Source: Epilithonimonas mollis
GTDB taxonomy: Bacteria; Bacteroidota; Bacteroidia; Flavobacteriales; Weeksellaceae
Direction of reading: 5' to 3'
Length of the DNA stretch: 64,000 bases
NCBI RefSeq assembly: GCF_900142325.1
Contig: NZ_FRAM01000003.1
Span: 248,001-312,000 of the forward strand
In this document: positions 1 through 8,330 of the stretch, in pieces
Numbering within the stretch: position 1 is the stretch's first letter
Layout: each line of letters starts with the position of its first letter
Program-made: the position numbers and the translations under genes
Notes under the pieces: generated by a model
Seen by the model: the letters and a program-made list of their open reading frames with translations, nothing else
What the model was told of the DNA's origin: nothing
Databases searched by the model: none

Positions 1-372
1 GTCTGGTGCTTTTCCCGCTCCGTTGATAATAGGTATACCATCTATAACGTACAATGGCTGGCTACTGGAAACCGATTTGTTTCCTCTCATTAAGACTCTT
101 ACGGAACTGCCAACGCCATTGGTTCTATTGATTTGTACGTTTGACACCTTTCCATTGATAGCGTTTAAAAAATTAGGTGTTTTTACCTCTGTCAACTCAT
201 CTCCGCCAATCTGCTGTGCGGAATACGTGAGTGACTTAGCTTGTCTTTTAATGCCTAATGCAGTAACCATAACCTCTTCTATATTAGATGTTTTGGTGGT
301 GTCCTGTAATGTTTCCTGAGCATTAGAACAAAAAGAATAAGCCAGAAAAATTGGAATAATTGCTTTTTTCAT
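1..372 (-). CDS. SusC/RagA-family TonB-dependent receptor, N-terminal part (cut by window edge)
   Basis: The first 124 codons of an outer-membrane receptor are visible; the rest lies outside the window. The ATG at 372 opens a signal peptide (MKKAIIPIFLAYSFCSNAQ). It is followed by a TonB-box-like stretch (NIEEVMVTALGIKR) and the plug domain with the SusC/RagA signatures AINGKVSNVQ, VLMRGNKS and PLYVIDGIPI. SusC-type receptors import large substrates (glycans, peptides, sometimes chelates) with a SusD-like lipoprotein; none is visible here. The N-terminal carboxypeptidase-D-like domain common in SusC proteins is absent, because the plug region follows the signal peptide directly. The AraC gene just upstream on the same strand is a plausible regulator (inference). 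Substrate unknown. Confidence 0.88.
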   Translation of the reverse strand, partial: MKKAIIPIFLAYSFCSNAQETLQDTTKTSNIEEVMVTALGIKRQAKSLTYSAQQIGGDELTEVKTPNFLNAINGKVSNVQINRTNGVGSSVRVLMRGNKSVSSSQPLYVIDGIPIINGAGKAPD

Positions 373-455
373 AGAATTTATTGTTTTTTGATCAGAGATT
401 TAAAATTTTTATTATCATTATTATTAATAATTCATTAATACTTAATTAATAATGA

Positions 456-463
456 CAAATCTA
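456..463 (-). promoter_or_regulatory. -7 element for the SusC-like gene
   Basis: On the minus strand this reads TAGATTTG, a match to the Bacteroidetes -7 consensus TAnnTTTG. It lies about 84 nt before the ATG at 372. No TTG is seen at the expected -33 position, so the call rests on one box. Confidence 0.4.
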
Positions 464-580
464 AATTTTGTTACTGATGTGATGTAATACTATTTTGTCA
501 AAAAAACATATTATTTTTCCCTGTCACAGATCAGCTGATATAATTTTAATATAATAACCCTGAAAAAGCAGAATAAAGAT

Positions 581-1459
581 CTATTGGATTTTCTTCACAC
601 CATTGAACTGTTGTTTAAAAACCGTAGGTGTAACTTTTTTTATCGACTTAAAAGTTTTATTGAAATTAGCAATATTATTAAAGCCCGCTCTGAAGGCTAT
701 TTCAGAAATCGTCAGATTATTCTCCAAAAGCCAGCGTGTCACATAGCTGACTCTGATCTCATTGATATAGTTGATAAACGTTTTTCCACAACGTTTCTTG
801 ATAAACCTGTTGAATGTAACAGTGCTCATATTCACCAATGCTGCACCGTCTTCCAAAGTGATCTTATCCCCGAAGTTTTTATGCGCATAATCATGAATTA
901 TTTTCATTTTATCGTTATCTCCAAAATTTTCATTTTCAACACTATAAGAAGATAGAGGTTTCCTATTTTCCGCTGTGGACAATTCATAAAGAATTTTCAT
1001 AATCTCAATAAAAGAGTCGAAACCCCGCAGGTCGGAAAGATTAAGAAACGATTGCTTCAGCTTCTCAGCCGTACTTTCTGTAAATAAAATGCCAAGATTA
1101 GATTCTTTTAATAAACTATTGATGGACTTGAAAATATTTTTATCCATCAGGCTTTGGCTGAAAAAATCCTGGTTAAACTGTACGGTAATCTCGTGTGTTT
1201 TCTTGTGTTGGCATTCATGATTTGCCCAGCAATGAGGGAGATTCGGACCTATAAGCACCAATTCTATATCCTCAATAATACCTATGTGGTCGCCAACCAA
1301 TCTTTGATATCCTTTTCCCTTTAATATAAAATTGATCTCTACCTCCGAATGAAAATGGTATGGATAATCAAAAGATTTTTTTACACGGTCGAACACAAGA
1401 AAGCTGTCTTGTGGAGAAAGCGGAGTTATTTCTCTTAGAATGTTTTCTAAATTATGCAT
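581..1459 (-). CDS. AraC-family transcriptional regulator
   Basis: 292-residue regulator with an N-terminal cupin-like sensor (residues ~30-90, FHSEVEINFILKGKGYQ and PNLPHCW) and a C-terminal double helix-turn-helix of the HTH_18 type (residues ~190-285). The latter has the typical second-helix sequence ISEIAFRAGFNNIANFNKTFK. Proteins with this layout usually bind a small ligand, often a sugar, and activate nearby genes. It is oriented toward the SusC-like receptor gene 209 bp downstream, so control of that locus is the simplest inference. The ligand cannot be read from sequence. Confidence 0.88.
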   Translation of the reverse strand: MHNLENILREITPLSPQDSFLVFDRVKKSFDYPYHFHSEVEINFILKGKGYQRLVGDHIGIIEDIELVLIGPNLPHCWANHECQHKKTHEITVQFNQDFFSQSLMDKNIFKSINSLLKESNLGILFTESTAEKLKQSFLNLSDLRGFDSFIEIMKILYELSTAENRKPLSSYSVENENFGDNDKMKIIHDYAHKNFGDKITLEDGAALVNMSTVTFNRFIKKRCGKTFINYINEIRVSYVTRWLLENNLTISEIAFRAGFNNIANFNKTFKSIKKVTPTVFKQQFNGVKKIQ

Positions 1460-1979
1460 ATATCTCTTTTAATGTTAATAAATCAACTATTATAACATCT
1501 AGAATCTGTGAAAAAAAGCATAATCCTTGAACAAACGGTTTGGAAATTAAAGATTTTAAGGACAATCATATTAATATTTGTGTTTTTATTGATACTATAC
1601 CATAAGAAAAATAAAATTATGAAAAAATTAATTAAGAGATTTATTTTTTTGCATCAATTAAACGATTGGATTTAAAATAAATATTTCTAATTACGTTTTT
1701 ATCGATCCGGAAACACATTGCCATTTAGAAATAAGTTATAACTGTCAGATTAAATTTCTGTTAACAAATCAGTCAGAATCAAAAATGCGCATACCATCAC
1801 CATTACATTTAAAATACTAATATTCAATCAATTGAATTTAAAATTAAATTATATCAGATGTGTGACTGATTAAAAAATAATAGCTTATTATTAAAAATTT
1901 TGAACTAACATTCAATTATTTTAATAATACATTCAAATATTAACAAAATAAATGTAAATTTGCACAAACCACAAACCTC
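1460..1979. other. AT-rich intergenic region
   Basis: 520 bp between the divergent AraC gene and the secreted-protein gene at 1980. It is very AT-rich with many short T and A runs. Apart from the -7 element at 1955-1962 I see no long ORF, RNA gene or strong repeat. An 18-codon ATG frame near 1619 is too short and unsupported to call. Confidence 0.6.
1955..1962 (+). promoter_or_regulatory. -7 element for the secreted-protein gene at 1980
   Basis: TAAATTTG matches TAnnTTTG and lies 17 nt before the ATG at 1980, which implies a short leader. No -33 TTG is visible at the usual distance. Confidence 0.5.
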
Positions 1980-2549
1980 ATGATGATAAAAAATAACAGG
2001 ATAACACCTCTGTTATCTTTTTTTCTGTTCTTTTTTTTCAATACCATTTACAGTCAGATCTACGTTTCTGAAGGTGCAAGCGTGTATGTAGAAAAAAACA
2101 CCCTTGTAACTCAGAATCTTGAAAATGTAACATCACATTCTAGAAATCTTACTGAAAGTTATTCACAAACAAGCTTATCTACTGAGAAAACAGAAAAAAA
2201 CGAAAAACTTCTCGCTGCAAAGAAAGCAAAATCAAGCCAGCCAAAAAAGCTGATTGCAGCTGACAAAAAAGGACAAAAACCATCTTCAGCCAAAAAAAAA
2301 GAAAAGACATATACATTTTATCACAGGTATACTAATACTGATGACTGTCATTTCACAACATCTGATTCTACTAAAAAACCTATTATATCACCCGACCAGC
2401 ACCTGAAATGGGATGTATCGAAGTCGGGATTTACATTCGCCTCTGTTTGTTTTTATGAAAAAGTGCGGATATTCTATAAAACCAGTTATCTTCATAACCG
2501 AAACAACCAGGCTTTTCGGACGCGGCCTCCCCCAATCTCTTTGTCTTAA
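1980..2549 (+). CDS. Small secreted hypothetical protein, Lys-rich centre
   Basis: 189 residues that I do not recognise as a named family. The N-terminus is a signal peptide with a long Phe-rich core ending near IYSQ, followed by a short segment (IYVSEGASVYV) of a kind seen in exported flavobacterial proteins. Residues ~75-110 are very rich in Lys, Ala and Ser (AAKKAKSSQPKK type) and look disordered. The C-terminal third has four His or Cys residues around TDDCHFTTSD and FASVCFYEK. It lies 118 bp upstream of the large surface protein and may be co-expressed with it. Two ATG codons are adjacent at 1980 and 1983; either could start. Confidence 0.65.
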   Translation: MMIKNNRITPLLSFFLFFFFNTIYSQIYVSEGASVYVEKNTLVTQNLENVTSHSRNLTESYSQTSLSTEKTEKNEKLLAAKKAKSSQPKKLIAADKKGQKPSSAKKKEKTYTFYHRYTNTDDCHFTTSDSTKKPIISPDQHLKWDVSKSGFTFASVCFYEKVRIFYKTSYLHNRNNQAFRTRPPPISLS

Positions 2550-2667
2550 GATTAATATGAATGTATTTTATACATTTTATTAATTAAAACGAAAACTTTT
2601 TGATTATCTATCAGTTATATCCTTCTTTTCGGAATAGATACAGCTATTTTTATTATATAAACGAATA

Positions 2668-5600
2668 ATGAAAAAAAATACTACTTACTCTGCATTTGAA
2701 AAAAGTGCAGCACAAAAGCTACGGCTTTTAATTTTCACACTAGTGATGATATTCAGCTATTTGCCACTTTCGGCACAACAGCCTAATTCCTTTGTTCTTA
2801 CCGTTCCCGGACAGAATCTTAATTTTCTGAATGCTAACCGTACTCTTGTTACAAATGCGGGAAACAATGGTTTATCGGCAGGTTCTGTTTGGCGTTATGA
2901 TAACCTTATTACGACGAATGGTATTACTATTTATGGATTGTTAACCATCAAAGAAATCAATGGCACCGGAACAGTCTTAACCGTGTTGGATGATGAAACA
3001 GCAGGCACCGGTCTTCCTGGCAGATTTCAACCTAGGATTACAACCACAGGAACAGGAGGTAATATTTTATTTGAGCTTGAGTTTTATGAAGTCAAGACCA
3101 ACAACAGAGCCTACATCTCGGAATACTACTTTACAGCAGCTGATATTGACGGAAGCGAGTTTGTAGAAATCGGTGGGTATTCTACTTACCAGATAGATGC
3201 TACCAGCGGACTTACAATTACCCAACAATCTTCCGGACGTACCAGATTCGCAGGTATCAGTACGGAGCTTGACGGAATCAATTTTGAAAATACAGCAGCT
3301 TTTATTGCGCAGTATAAGTTTCCTTACACAAGAGTTACATTTGCATTAGGTAAAAACAATGCCGGAACCAGCCGTCAGTTTTCCCTGCAATTCGGAACCG
3401 CCGGAGGTACATTTACCAACCCTACAACGGTAAGAAACCCTGTAAAACTGATTTATATTACCAAAAAAGCGGACACTGACCATTTTGTTGCAGGAACTAC
3501 CAGGAAGTATACGGTAGAACTGGATAATATTGGATCTACTGCAGAAAATGTAACACTTTCGGATCCTCTGCCCGCTGGAATCACCTACGCTCCAAATACC
3601 ACCACCATTGCTGTACCCGCAATAAGTCTGACAGAAAATGTTGCGGATAACTTCAATTCCGTGTCTTATGCACGTAACAACGGGATGTCCTGGTGGAAAA
3701 ACGAATGGGTAGAAATAGGAGAAACTACAGATCCTGCTGCAGGGCAAATCACAGTTACAAACAATACTCTGCGTTTTCTTACTTTATCGAACGGAAGAGG
3801 TATCGAAAGAAGTGTTGATCTTTCCAAAGCATCTAATGCAACGTTGTCCTTCAATTATACCCAGACTAATGCCACCGGAAGTTTAAGTGTTCAGGCATCC
3901 AAAGATGGATCAACTTACTTCACGATTGGGACAATCAGCGGAAACACCACTAACACGACATTTAGCGCAGTTATCGATCCTTCATATATGGGAGTCGATA
4001 CACGTATACGTCTTGTTAACACAGGCACCACATGGAATACCAAAACAACTACCATAGATGATCTGGTAGTGGCTTATACGCTTTCGCAAGTAGCACAGAA
4101 TAAAACCAATGCATCAGGAGGTACTTTATTAAATGGTGTACCATCTAATGTGATAGTAAGTGGTGATAATATAACGTTACTACCAGGTGCAAAAGCTACC
4201 ATAACCTATGATGTCAATGTGAACTGTAATGCTCAGGGAACCATTGTAAATACAGCAACAGCGTCTGCACCAGGATTATATGAAAATACTATTTCGGCTT
4301 CTCATACTGCCTATGTTAATCCGGTAGATGTCACCGGATCCAGCCGCTGTGATGCAGGTACGGAAACCCTTACAGCAAATGGAGCACAAGGTAACCAGCA
4401 ATATAGATGGTATGCAGCTTCCACCGGAGGATCTCCTCTGGCTACCGGCCAAACTTTTACAACGCCAAACATATCCACTACCACAACCTATTATGTTGCT
4501 TTTTACAATCCTGATACGGGTTGCGAATCCGGACGTACTCCTGTTATCGCTGCCGTATCATCTGCAGGGAGTATAACCGGTACGGGAGTGATCTCTACTA
4601 CCACATCAGGCAATGGAACAACATCAAGTAATACGGGAGATGTAGCAGCGCCAAATACTGCAGCAAATAACAATGCTTCAGGAACAACAGCATGGACTAA
4701 TCTTACAAATGTAGTAAGCAGCAATGATGCAAGAACATCTGCATCTAATATTGCTGCAAATGGCGGAACATCCCAATATCTGGAAATACCTTTCCCAACT
4801 ATTACCATTCCTGCCGGATTGCCTGTGATGGGAATCAGCATCAGTGTAGAAAGAAACGGAACTGCGAGCAGTATAAAAGATAACGTCATTCAGCTTTTGA
4901 AGAATAATGTAGCTGTTGGTAGCAATAAGGCAAATACAGGAATATTCTGGCCTTCTACGGATGGCAATATTATTTATGGCGGCAGCACGGATCTATGGGG
5001 GACATCCTGGAGTGCTTCTGATTTTACAAATACAAAGCTACGTATTCAGGCCATTAATACTGCAGGTGCAACAGCAACTGCGGCGATAGACTATGTATCT
5101 TTTACAGTTTATTATGGCGCATTTGGTGATGATCAGAGCAGTGTAAGCTTTACTATTTCTGGTATTTCTGGCGCTACAGGATATACATGGACTGTACCAA
5201 CTGGTGCTACGATAACTTCAGGCCAGGGATCAGACGCCATTCTTGTTAACTTTAATAATGCGGGACAAAGCGGAACATATAACGTTTGTGCAACACCTAC
5301 AAATGATTGTGGAAGCGGAACTCAGGTTTGCCGTGCGATTGCAATTACCAATAATGTAAATAATGAGATTTCTGGTACTGTTTATAATGATCCGGACGGT
5401 TCCGCAAGCGGACTAAAAGTGGATGGGACACCGATTTCACAAATTGGAGGGAAACAACTGTATGCAATTCTGACTCAAAGTGCCACAACAGGTAGCCCTG
5501 CGACAAACCGCGCAATTTCTTCTGTCACTATTGCCCCTGATGGAACCTATAAATTCTCATACCTTGCCAATACCACGGCAAATTATTATCGTGTTTACAT

Positions 5601-6762
5601 CAAAACAACACCATATGGTGATGGAATTACAGTTCCTGCAGCTTCTGATTTACCCGCAGGAGCAGTATTCAACGGAGCAATTGATAATGATGCTAACAAC
5701 TCTCTTACTGGTGGAAGTTCTACCAATGGCTACCTGAATGTAACAGCCGGAAACAATACCAACAATACCAATGTTAACTTTGGTATAGCAGTAAGTAACC
5801 CTGTAGGAACTCCTGATGTAACCAGTACTCTGGAAGATAATGCGAAAACATTTAATATTTTAACAAATGACATTGCCACTTCGGGAAGCCTGAATGCTGC
5901 TACTGTAGATTTAGATCCAGTTACTGCGGGCAGACAAACCACCATTACAACGGTTAACGGAACCTGGACCGTGGATGACAGCGGCAATGTCACTTTCACC
6001 CCTGTACCGGATTATTTTGGTGACGATTCTATCAATTACACAGTAGAAAACTCTTTGGGATATAAATCCAACTCAACCAGCATCACAATTACTGTAGATC
6101 CTGTGAATGACGTTCCTTCTTTCACAAAAGGAGCTGATCAGGTACAGGCACAAAACAGCTCTGATACGCTTTATACTGTACCCGGATGGGCGACTAATAT
6201 CAGTAAAGGTCCTTCGAATGAGTCTTTACAAAACATCGTTTTCTTGGTGACTAATAACAATAATGCATTGTTTGCAGTTCAGCCTACAATCAATGCTAAT
6301 GGGCAACTGCAATATACTGTAGCCGCCAATGCTACAGGAACCGCTACAGTAAGCGTACGTATCCAGGATGATGGTGGTACAGCAAACGGAGGAGTTGACA
6401 CATCTGCTATACAGACCTTTACAATAACTGTAAATGGTACATTCTGTTACAAACCTGCCGTGACAAATGGGGGAATTAACATTCCTTCCCAACATGGTAT
6501 AACGGCATTATCAAGAGCCGGCGCAAACAATGGTAACTGGCCGATGGTGAGACAAAGTGCATGGACTGTTCTGGAATCTAAAGAAAAAGGATTTGTTATC
6601 AACAGAGTACCAACAACGGCATCTCTTAGTAATATCACGGATCCTGTAGTTGGAATGATGGTTTATGATATCGAGGCAAAATGTCTTAAAATATACGCTG
6701 TTAAATCTGGTGAAACAAACCCTGCATGGCATTGTTTTCAAACGCAGGCTTGCCCGGATTAA
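2668..6762 (+). CDS. Large multi-domain cell-surface protein (DUF11-, Ig- and tandem-95-like modules)
   Basis: 1364-residue exported protein. The signal peptide ends near LSAQQ (residue ~37). A Thr/Gly/Asn-rich N-terminal domain follows. Next come a DUF11-like module (~260-310, TRKYTVELDNIGSTAENVTLSD), an Ig-like module with paired Cys (~551-620, YRWYAASTGGSPLATG), a PKD/Ig-like module (~825-885, GATGYTWTVPTGATITSG) and a tandem-95/cadherin-like module (~1045-1150, LEDNAKTFNILTND then PDYFGDDSINYTVEN and DPVNDVP). Such modules stack into extended stalks in adhesins. No YPNP-type T9SS sorting domain is present. The protein ends in a short module with GMMVYD that also occurs at the end of the next gene's product. 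Surface attachment or adhesion is inferred from the modules only. Confidence 0.75.
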   Translation: MKKNTTYSAFEKSAAQKLRLLIFTLVMIFSYLPLSAQQPNSFVLTVPGQNLNFLNANRTLVTNAGNNGLSAGSVWRYDNLITTNGITIYGLLTIKEINGTGTVLTVLDDETAGTGLPGRFQPRITTTGTGGNILFELEFYEVKTNNRAYISEYYFTAADIDGSEFVEIGGYSTYQIDATSGLTITQQSSGRTRFAGISTELDGINFENTAAFIAQYKFPYTRVTFALGKNNAGTSRQFSLQFGTAGGTFTNPTTVRNPVKLIYITKKADTDHFVAGTTRKYTVELDNIGSTAENVTLSDPLPAGITYAPNTTTIAVPAISLTENVADNFNSVSYARNNGMSWWKNEWVEIGETTDPAAGQITVTNNTLRFLTLSNGRGIERSVDLSKASNATLSFNYTQTNATGSLSVQASKDGSTYFTIGTISGNTTNTTFSAVIDPSYMGVDTRIRLVNTGTTWNTKTTTIDDLVVAYTLSQVAQNKTNASGGTLLNGVPSNVIVSGDNITLLPGAKATITYDVNVNCNAQGTIVNTATASAPGLYENTISASHTAYVNPVDVTGSSRCDAGTETLTANGAQGNQQYRWYAASTGGSPLATGQTFTTPNISTTTTYYVAFYNPDTGCESGRTPVIAAVSSAGSITGTGVISTTTSGNGTTSSNTGDVAAPNTAANNNASGTTAWTNLTNVVSSNDARTSASNIAANGGTSQYLEIPFPTITIPAGLPVMGISISVERNGTASSIKDNVIQLLKNNVAVGSNKANTGIFWPSTDGNIIYGGSTDLWGTSWSASDFTNTKLRIQAINTAGATATAAIDYVSFTVYYGAFGDDQSSVSFTISGISGATGYTWTVPTGATITSGQGSDAILVNFNNAGQSGTYNVCATPTNDCGSGTQVCRAIAITNNVNNEISGTVYNDPDGSASGLKVDGTPISQIGGKQLYAILTQSATTGSPATNRAISSVTIAPDGTYKFSYLANTTANYYRVYIKTTPYGDGITVPAASDLPAGAVFNGAIDNDANNSLTGGSSTNGYLNVTAGNNTNNTNVNFGIAVSNPVGTPDVTSTLEDNAKTFNILTNDIATSGSLNAATVDLDPVTAGRQTTITTVNGTWTVDDSGNVTFTPVPDYFGDDSINYTVENSLGYKSNSTSITITVDPVNDVPSFTKGADQVQAQNSSDTLYTVPGWATNISKGPSNESLQNIVFLVTNNNNALFAVQPTINANGQLQYTVAANATGTATVSVRIQDDGGTANGGVDTSAIQTFTITVNGTFCYKPAVTNGGINIPSQHGITALSRAGANNGNWPMVRQSAWTVLESKEKGFVINRVPTTASLSNITDPVVGMMVYDIEAKCLKIYAVKSGETNPAWHCFQTQACPD

Positions 6763-6900
6763 TACTTTTATATCTCAGGATAACTGGTTCAAATCATCTG
6801 GTTAAGATATATGATCTATTGAAAATCCTGATGTAATGCAATATAACAATCCCCCTTCATAGTCCATAAACTCTGAAGGGGTTAAAAAGATTACTGAAAA

Positions 6901-7560
6901 ATGAAAAATATTATAAATATCACGGCGATAGCCATCATGTTGTCTTTCTCGGCGAAAGCACAAGTAGCTATCGGAAAAAATGAACTTTCCAAAATACAGC
7001 CTGCCAATTTGGTAACCAATCCGAGTATTGCGCTGGAATTTTATGATGCGGCCGATAACAAAAGCGGAATCGTATTACCTTGGACATCTACAGTCAACAA
7101 TCAGCCTGTAGCCTATAACTCAACTACAGGAGCCGGATACAGAGGCATCCAGGGTACTGTAGAAAACGGAACTCTTATTTTTGACCTGTCTGACAAAAAT
7201 GTAAAATACAGAAAAGACGGCGCTTGGTTTGATCTCACTAATGTTACCTATCCTGTCACTGTAAAAAGAGCGGATAACTCTACACAGATCATCAACGCAA
7301 ATAATGCTGTTGACAGTTCTTTGCAGAACAATATAAGAGAATCTGAGAGTGCAAAAATTGCTATAGGTACGAATTCCAACAGTGATACAACACCAGGAAT
7401 TTTGGTCCTTACAGATACAAATCGTGCAATGGTCCTTCCAAAAGTAGCCAGCCCGCATCTGAATATTGTAAATCCGGCTCCCGGTATGATGGTGTTTGAT
7501 ACTGTAAAACAACAATTAGCTGTATTTAACGGAACTGTATGGAGTTTTTGGAAACCATAA
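6901..7560 (+). CDS. Secreted protein with GMMVFD C-terminal module
   Basis: 219 residues with a clear signal peptide (cleavage near SAKAQ). The C-terminal ~35 residues, NPAPGMMVFDTVKQQLAVFNG ending in WSFWKP, resemble the end of the upstream 1364-residue protein (GMMVYDIEAKCLKIYAV). They match a tail frequently seen in flavobacterial surface proteins. The middle contains short Asn/Thr-rich beta-prone stretches. The gene follows the large protein by 138 bp on the same strand, and a strong hairpin terminator follows it. Function is unknown. A role with the large surface protein is inferred from the shared tail and adjacency. Confidence 0.65.
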   Translation: MKNIINITAIAIMLSFSAKAQVAIGKNELSKIQPANLVTNPSIALEFYDAADNKSGIVLPWTSTVNNQPVAYNSTTGAGYRGIQGTVENGTLIFDLSDKNVKYRKDGAWFDLTNVTYPVTVKRADNSTQIINANNAVDSSLQNNIRESESAKIAIGTNSNSDTTPGILVLTDTNRAMVLPKVASPHLNIVNPAPGMMVFDTVKQQLAVFNGTVWSFWKP

Positions 7561-7581
7561 ACTTCTTATACACAAAGAAAG

Positions 7582-7611
7582 AAAGCTGTCTCAAACGAGG
7601 CAGCTTTTTTT
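7582..7611. terminator. Rho-independent terminator after the surface-protein genes
   Basis: An 11-bp stem (7582-7592 with 7597-7607, one G-T pair) with loop AAAC is followed by a T-run. The A-rich left flank makes it plausible in both directions, for the genes converging on it. Confidence 0.8.
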
Positions 7612-7646
7612 GATTAAGTATATTGTTTATTACAATAATACAGTCG

Positions 7647-8225
7647 TCATTTTTGTTTCGTTCCTGATCGTTGTATTTTTTTGAGCCAGGTTTTTCGTTG
7701 ATTTTCATCAGAAGTTTTAATGATACCGATATAGCTTACTTTAACGGGCTTTATTCCACAAAACTCCAAAACGGATTTTTTGAGCTGGTTGACACTCGGT
7801 CTTCCGAAAAACAATCTGTAATAAAAACCAGGCTGATCCAGAGTTGTAATAATATGTGCAGTCTTGCCCTTCAAAAGCTTATCCCACCAGACTGAATTTT
7901 CTCTATATCTGAAGGCGAGTCCTGGCAAAAACAATCTGTCGACAAATCCTTTTGTAATAGCAGGCAAACCACCCCACCAGACCGGATGAATCCATACTAG
8001 ATGATCTGCCCAAAGAATTTTTTCCCATGCCTCAATAAGGTCCGGCTCCAGTTCCATCTTTTTTTGATATCCAAACTGAAGATTAGGATTGAAATTCAGC
8101 TCTGCAATAACAATTTCTTTAATCTCAGCTTCCGATTGTTCAGCGCCCTTTCTATAAGCTGCTGCAATGCCGAAGTTGAAAGAATTTTTATTGGGATGAC
8201 CATTGATAATCAATATTTTTTTCAT
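7647..8225 (-). CDS. NAD(P)H-dependent oxidoreductase, flavodoxin_2 fold
   Basis: 192 residues of the NAD(P)H:quinone oxidoreductase/KefF/MdaB type. The family uses FMN or FAD for two-electron reduction of quinones and electrophiles in the cytoplasm. The phosphate-binding start KKILIINGHPNKNSFN is intact, as is the flavin-contacting stretch HPVWWGGLPAITKGFVDRLFL (~78-98) and a GFYYRLFFGRPSV segment (~130-145). Length is normal for the family. A single gene with its own -7 element; the surface-protein genes converge on it. Exact substrate cannot be assigned. Confidence 0.85.
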   Translation of the reverse strand: MKKILIINGHPNKNSFNFGIAAAYRKGAEQSEAEIKEIVIAELNFNPNLQFGYQKKMELEPDLIEAWEKILWADHLVWIHPVWWGGLPAITKGFVDRLFLPGLAFRYRENSVWWDKLLKGKTAHIITTLDQPGFYYRLFFGRPSVNQLKKSVLEFCGIKPVKVSYIGIIKTSDENQRKTWLKKIQRSGTKQK

Positions 8226-8249
8226 GCCTAATTGTGTTTACCATTCATA

Positions 8250-8257
8250 CAAAATTA
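8250..8257 (-). promoter_or_regulatory. -7 element for the oxidoreductase gene
   Basis: The minus strand reads TAATTTTG, matching TAnnTTTG, 25 nt before the ATG at 8225. There is no clear -33 TTG. Confidence 0.45.
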
Positions 8258-8296
8258 CAAAAACATATCAGGTTATACATTCGATTATCCTATTCC

Positions 8297-8330
8297 ATAA
8301 CATGAGTTTTGCTGGTAAAACTCATGTTAT
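8297..8330 (-). terminator. Perfect 14-bp hairpin overlapping the stop codon of the TonB receptor gene
   Basis: Arms 8297-8310 and 8317-8330 are fully complementary (ATAACATGAGTTTT and its complement) with a 6-nt loop. The distal arm includes the first base of the stop codon. No T-run follows on the minus strand, so it may be a Rho-assisted terminator or a 3'-end stability structure rather than a classic intrinsic terminator. Confidence 0.5.

Noticed and set aside
1619-1675. 18-codon ORF beginning MKKLIKRF in the gap after the AraC gene
   Set aside because: AT-rich DNA often gives such frames, and no promoter or context supports it.
4503-4889. Long antisense ORFs inside the 1364-residue surface protein gene and other large genes
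   Set aside because: They lie wholly within clearly coding sequence on the other strand, lack motifs, and mirror codon composition.
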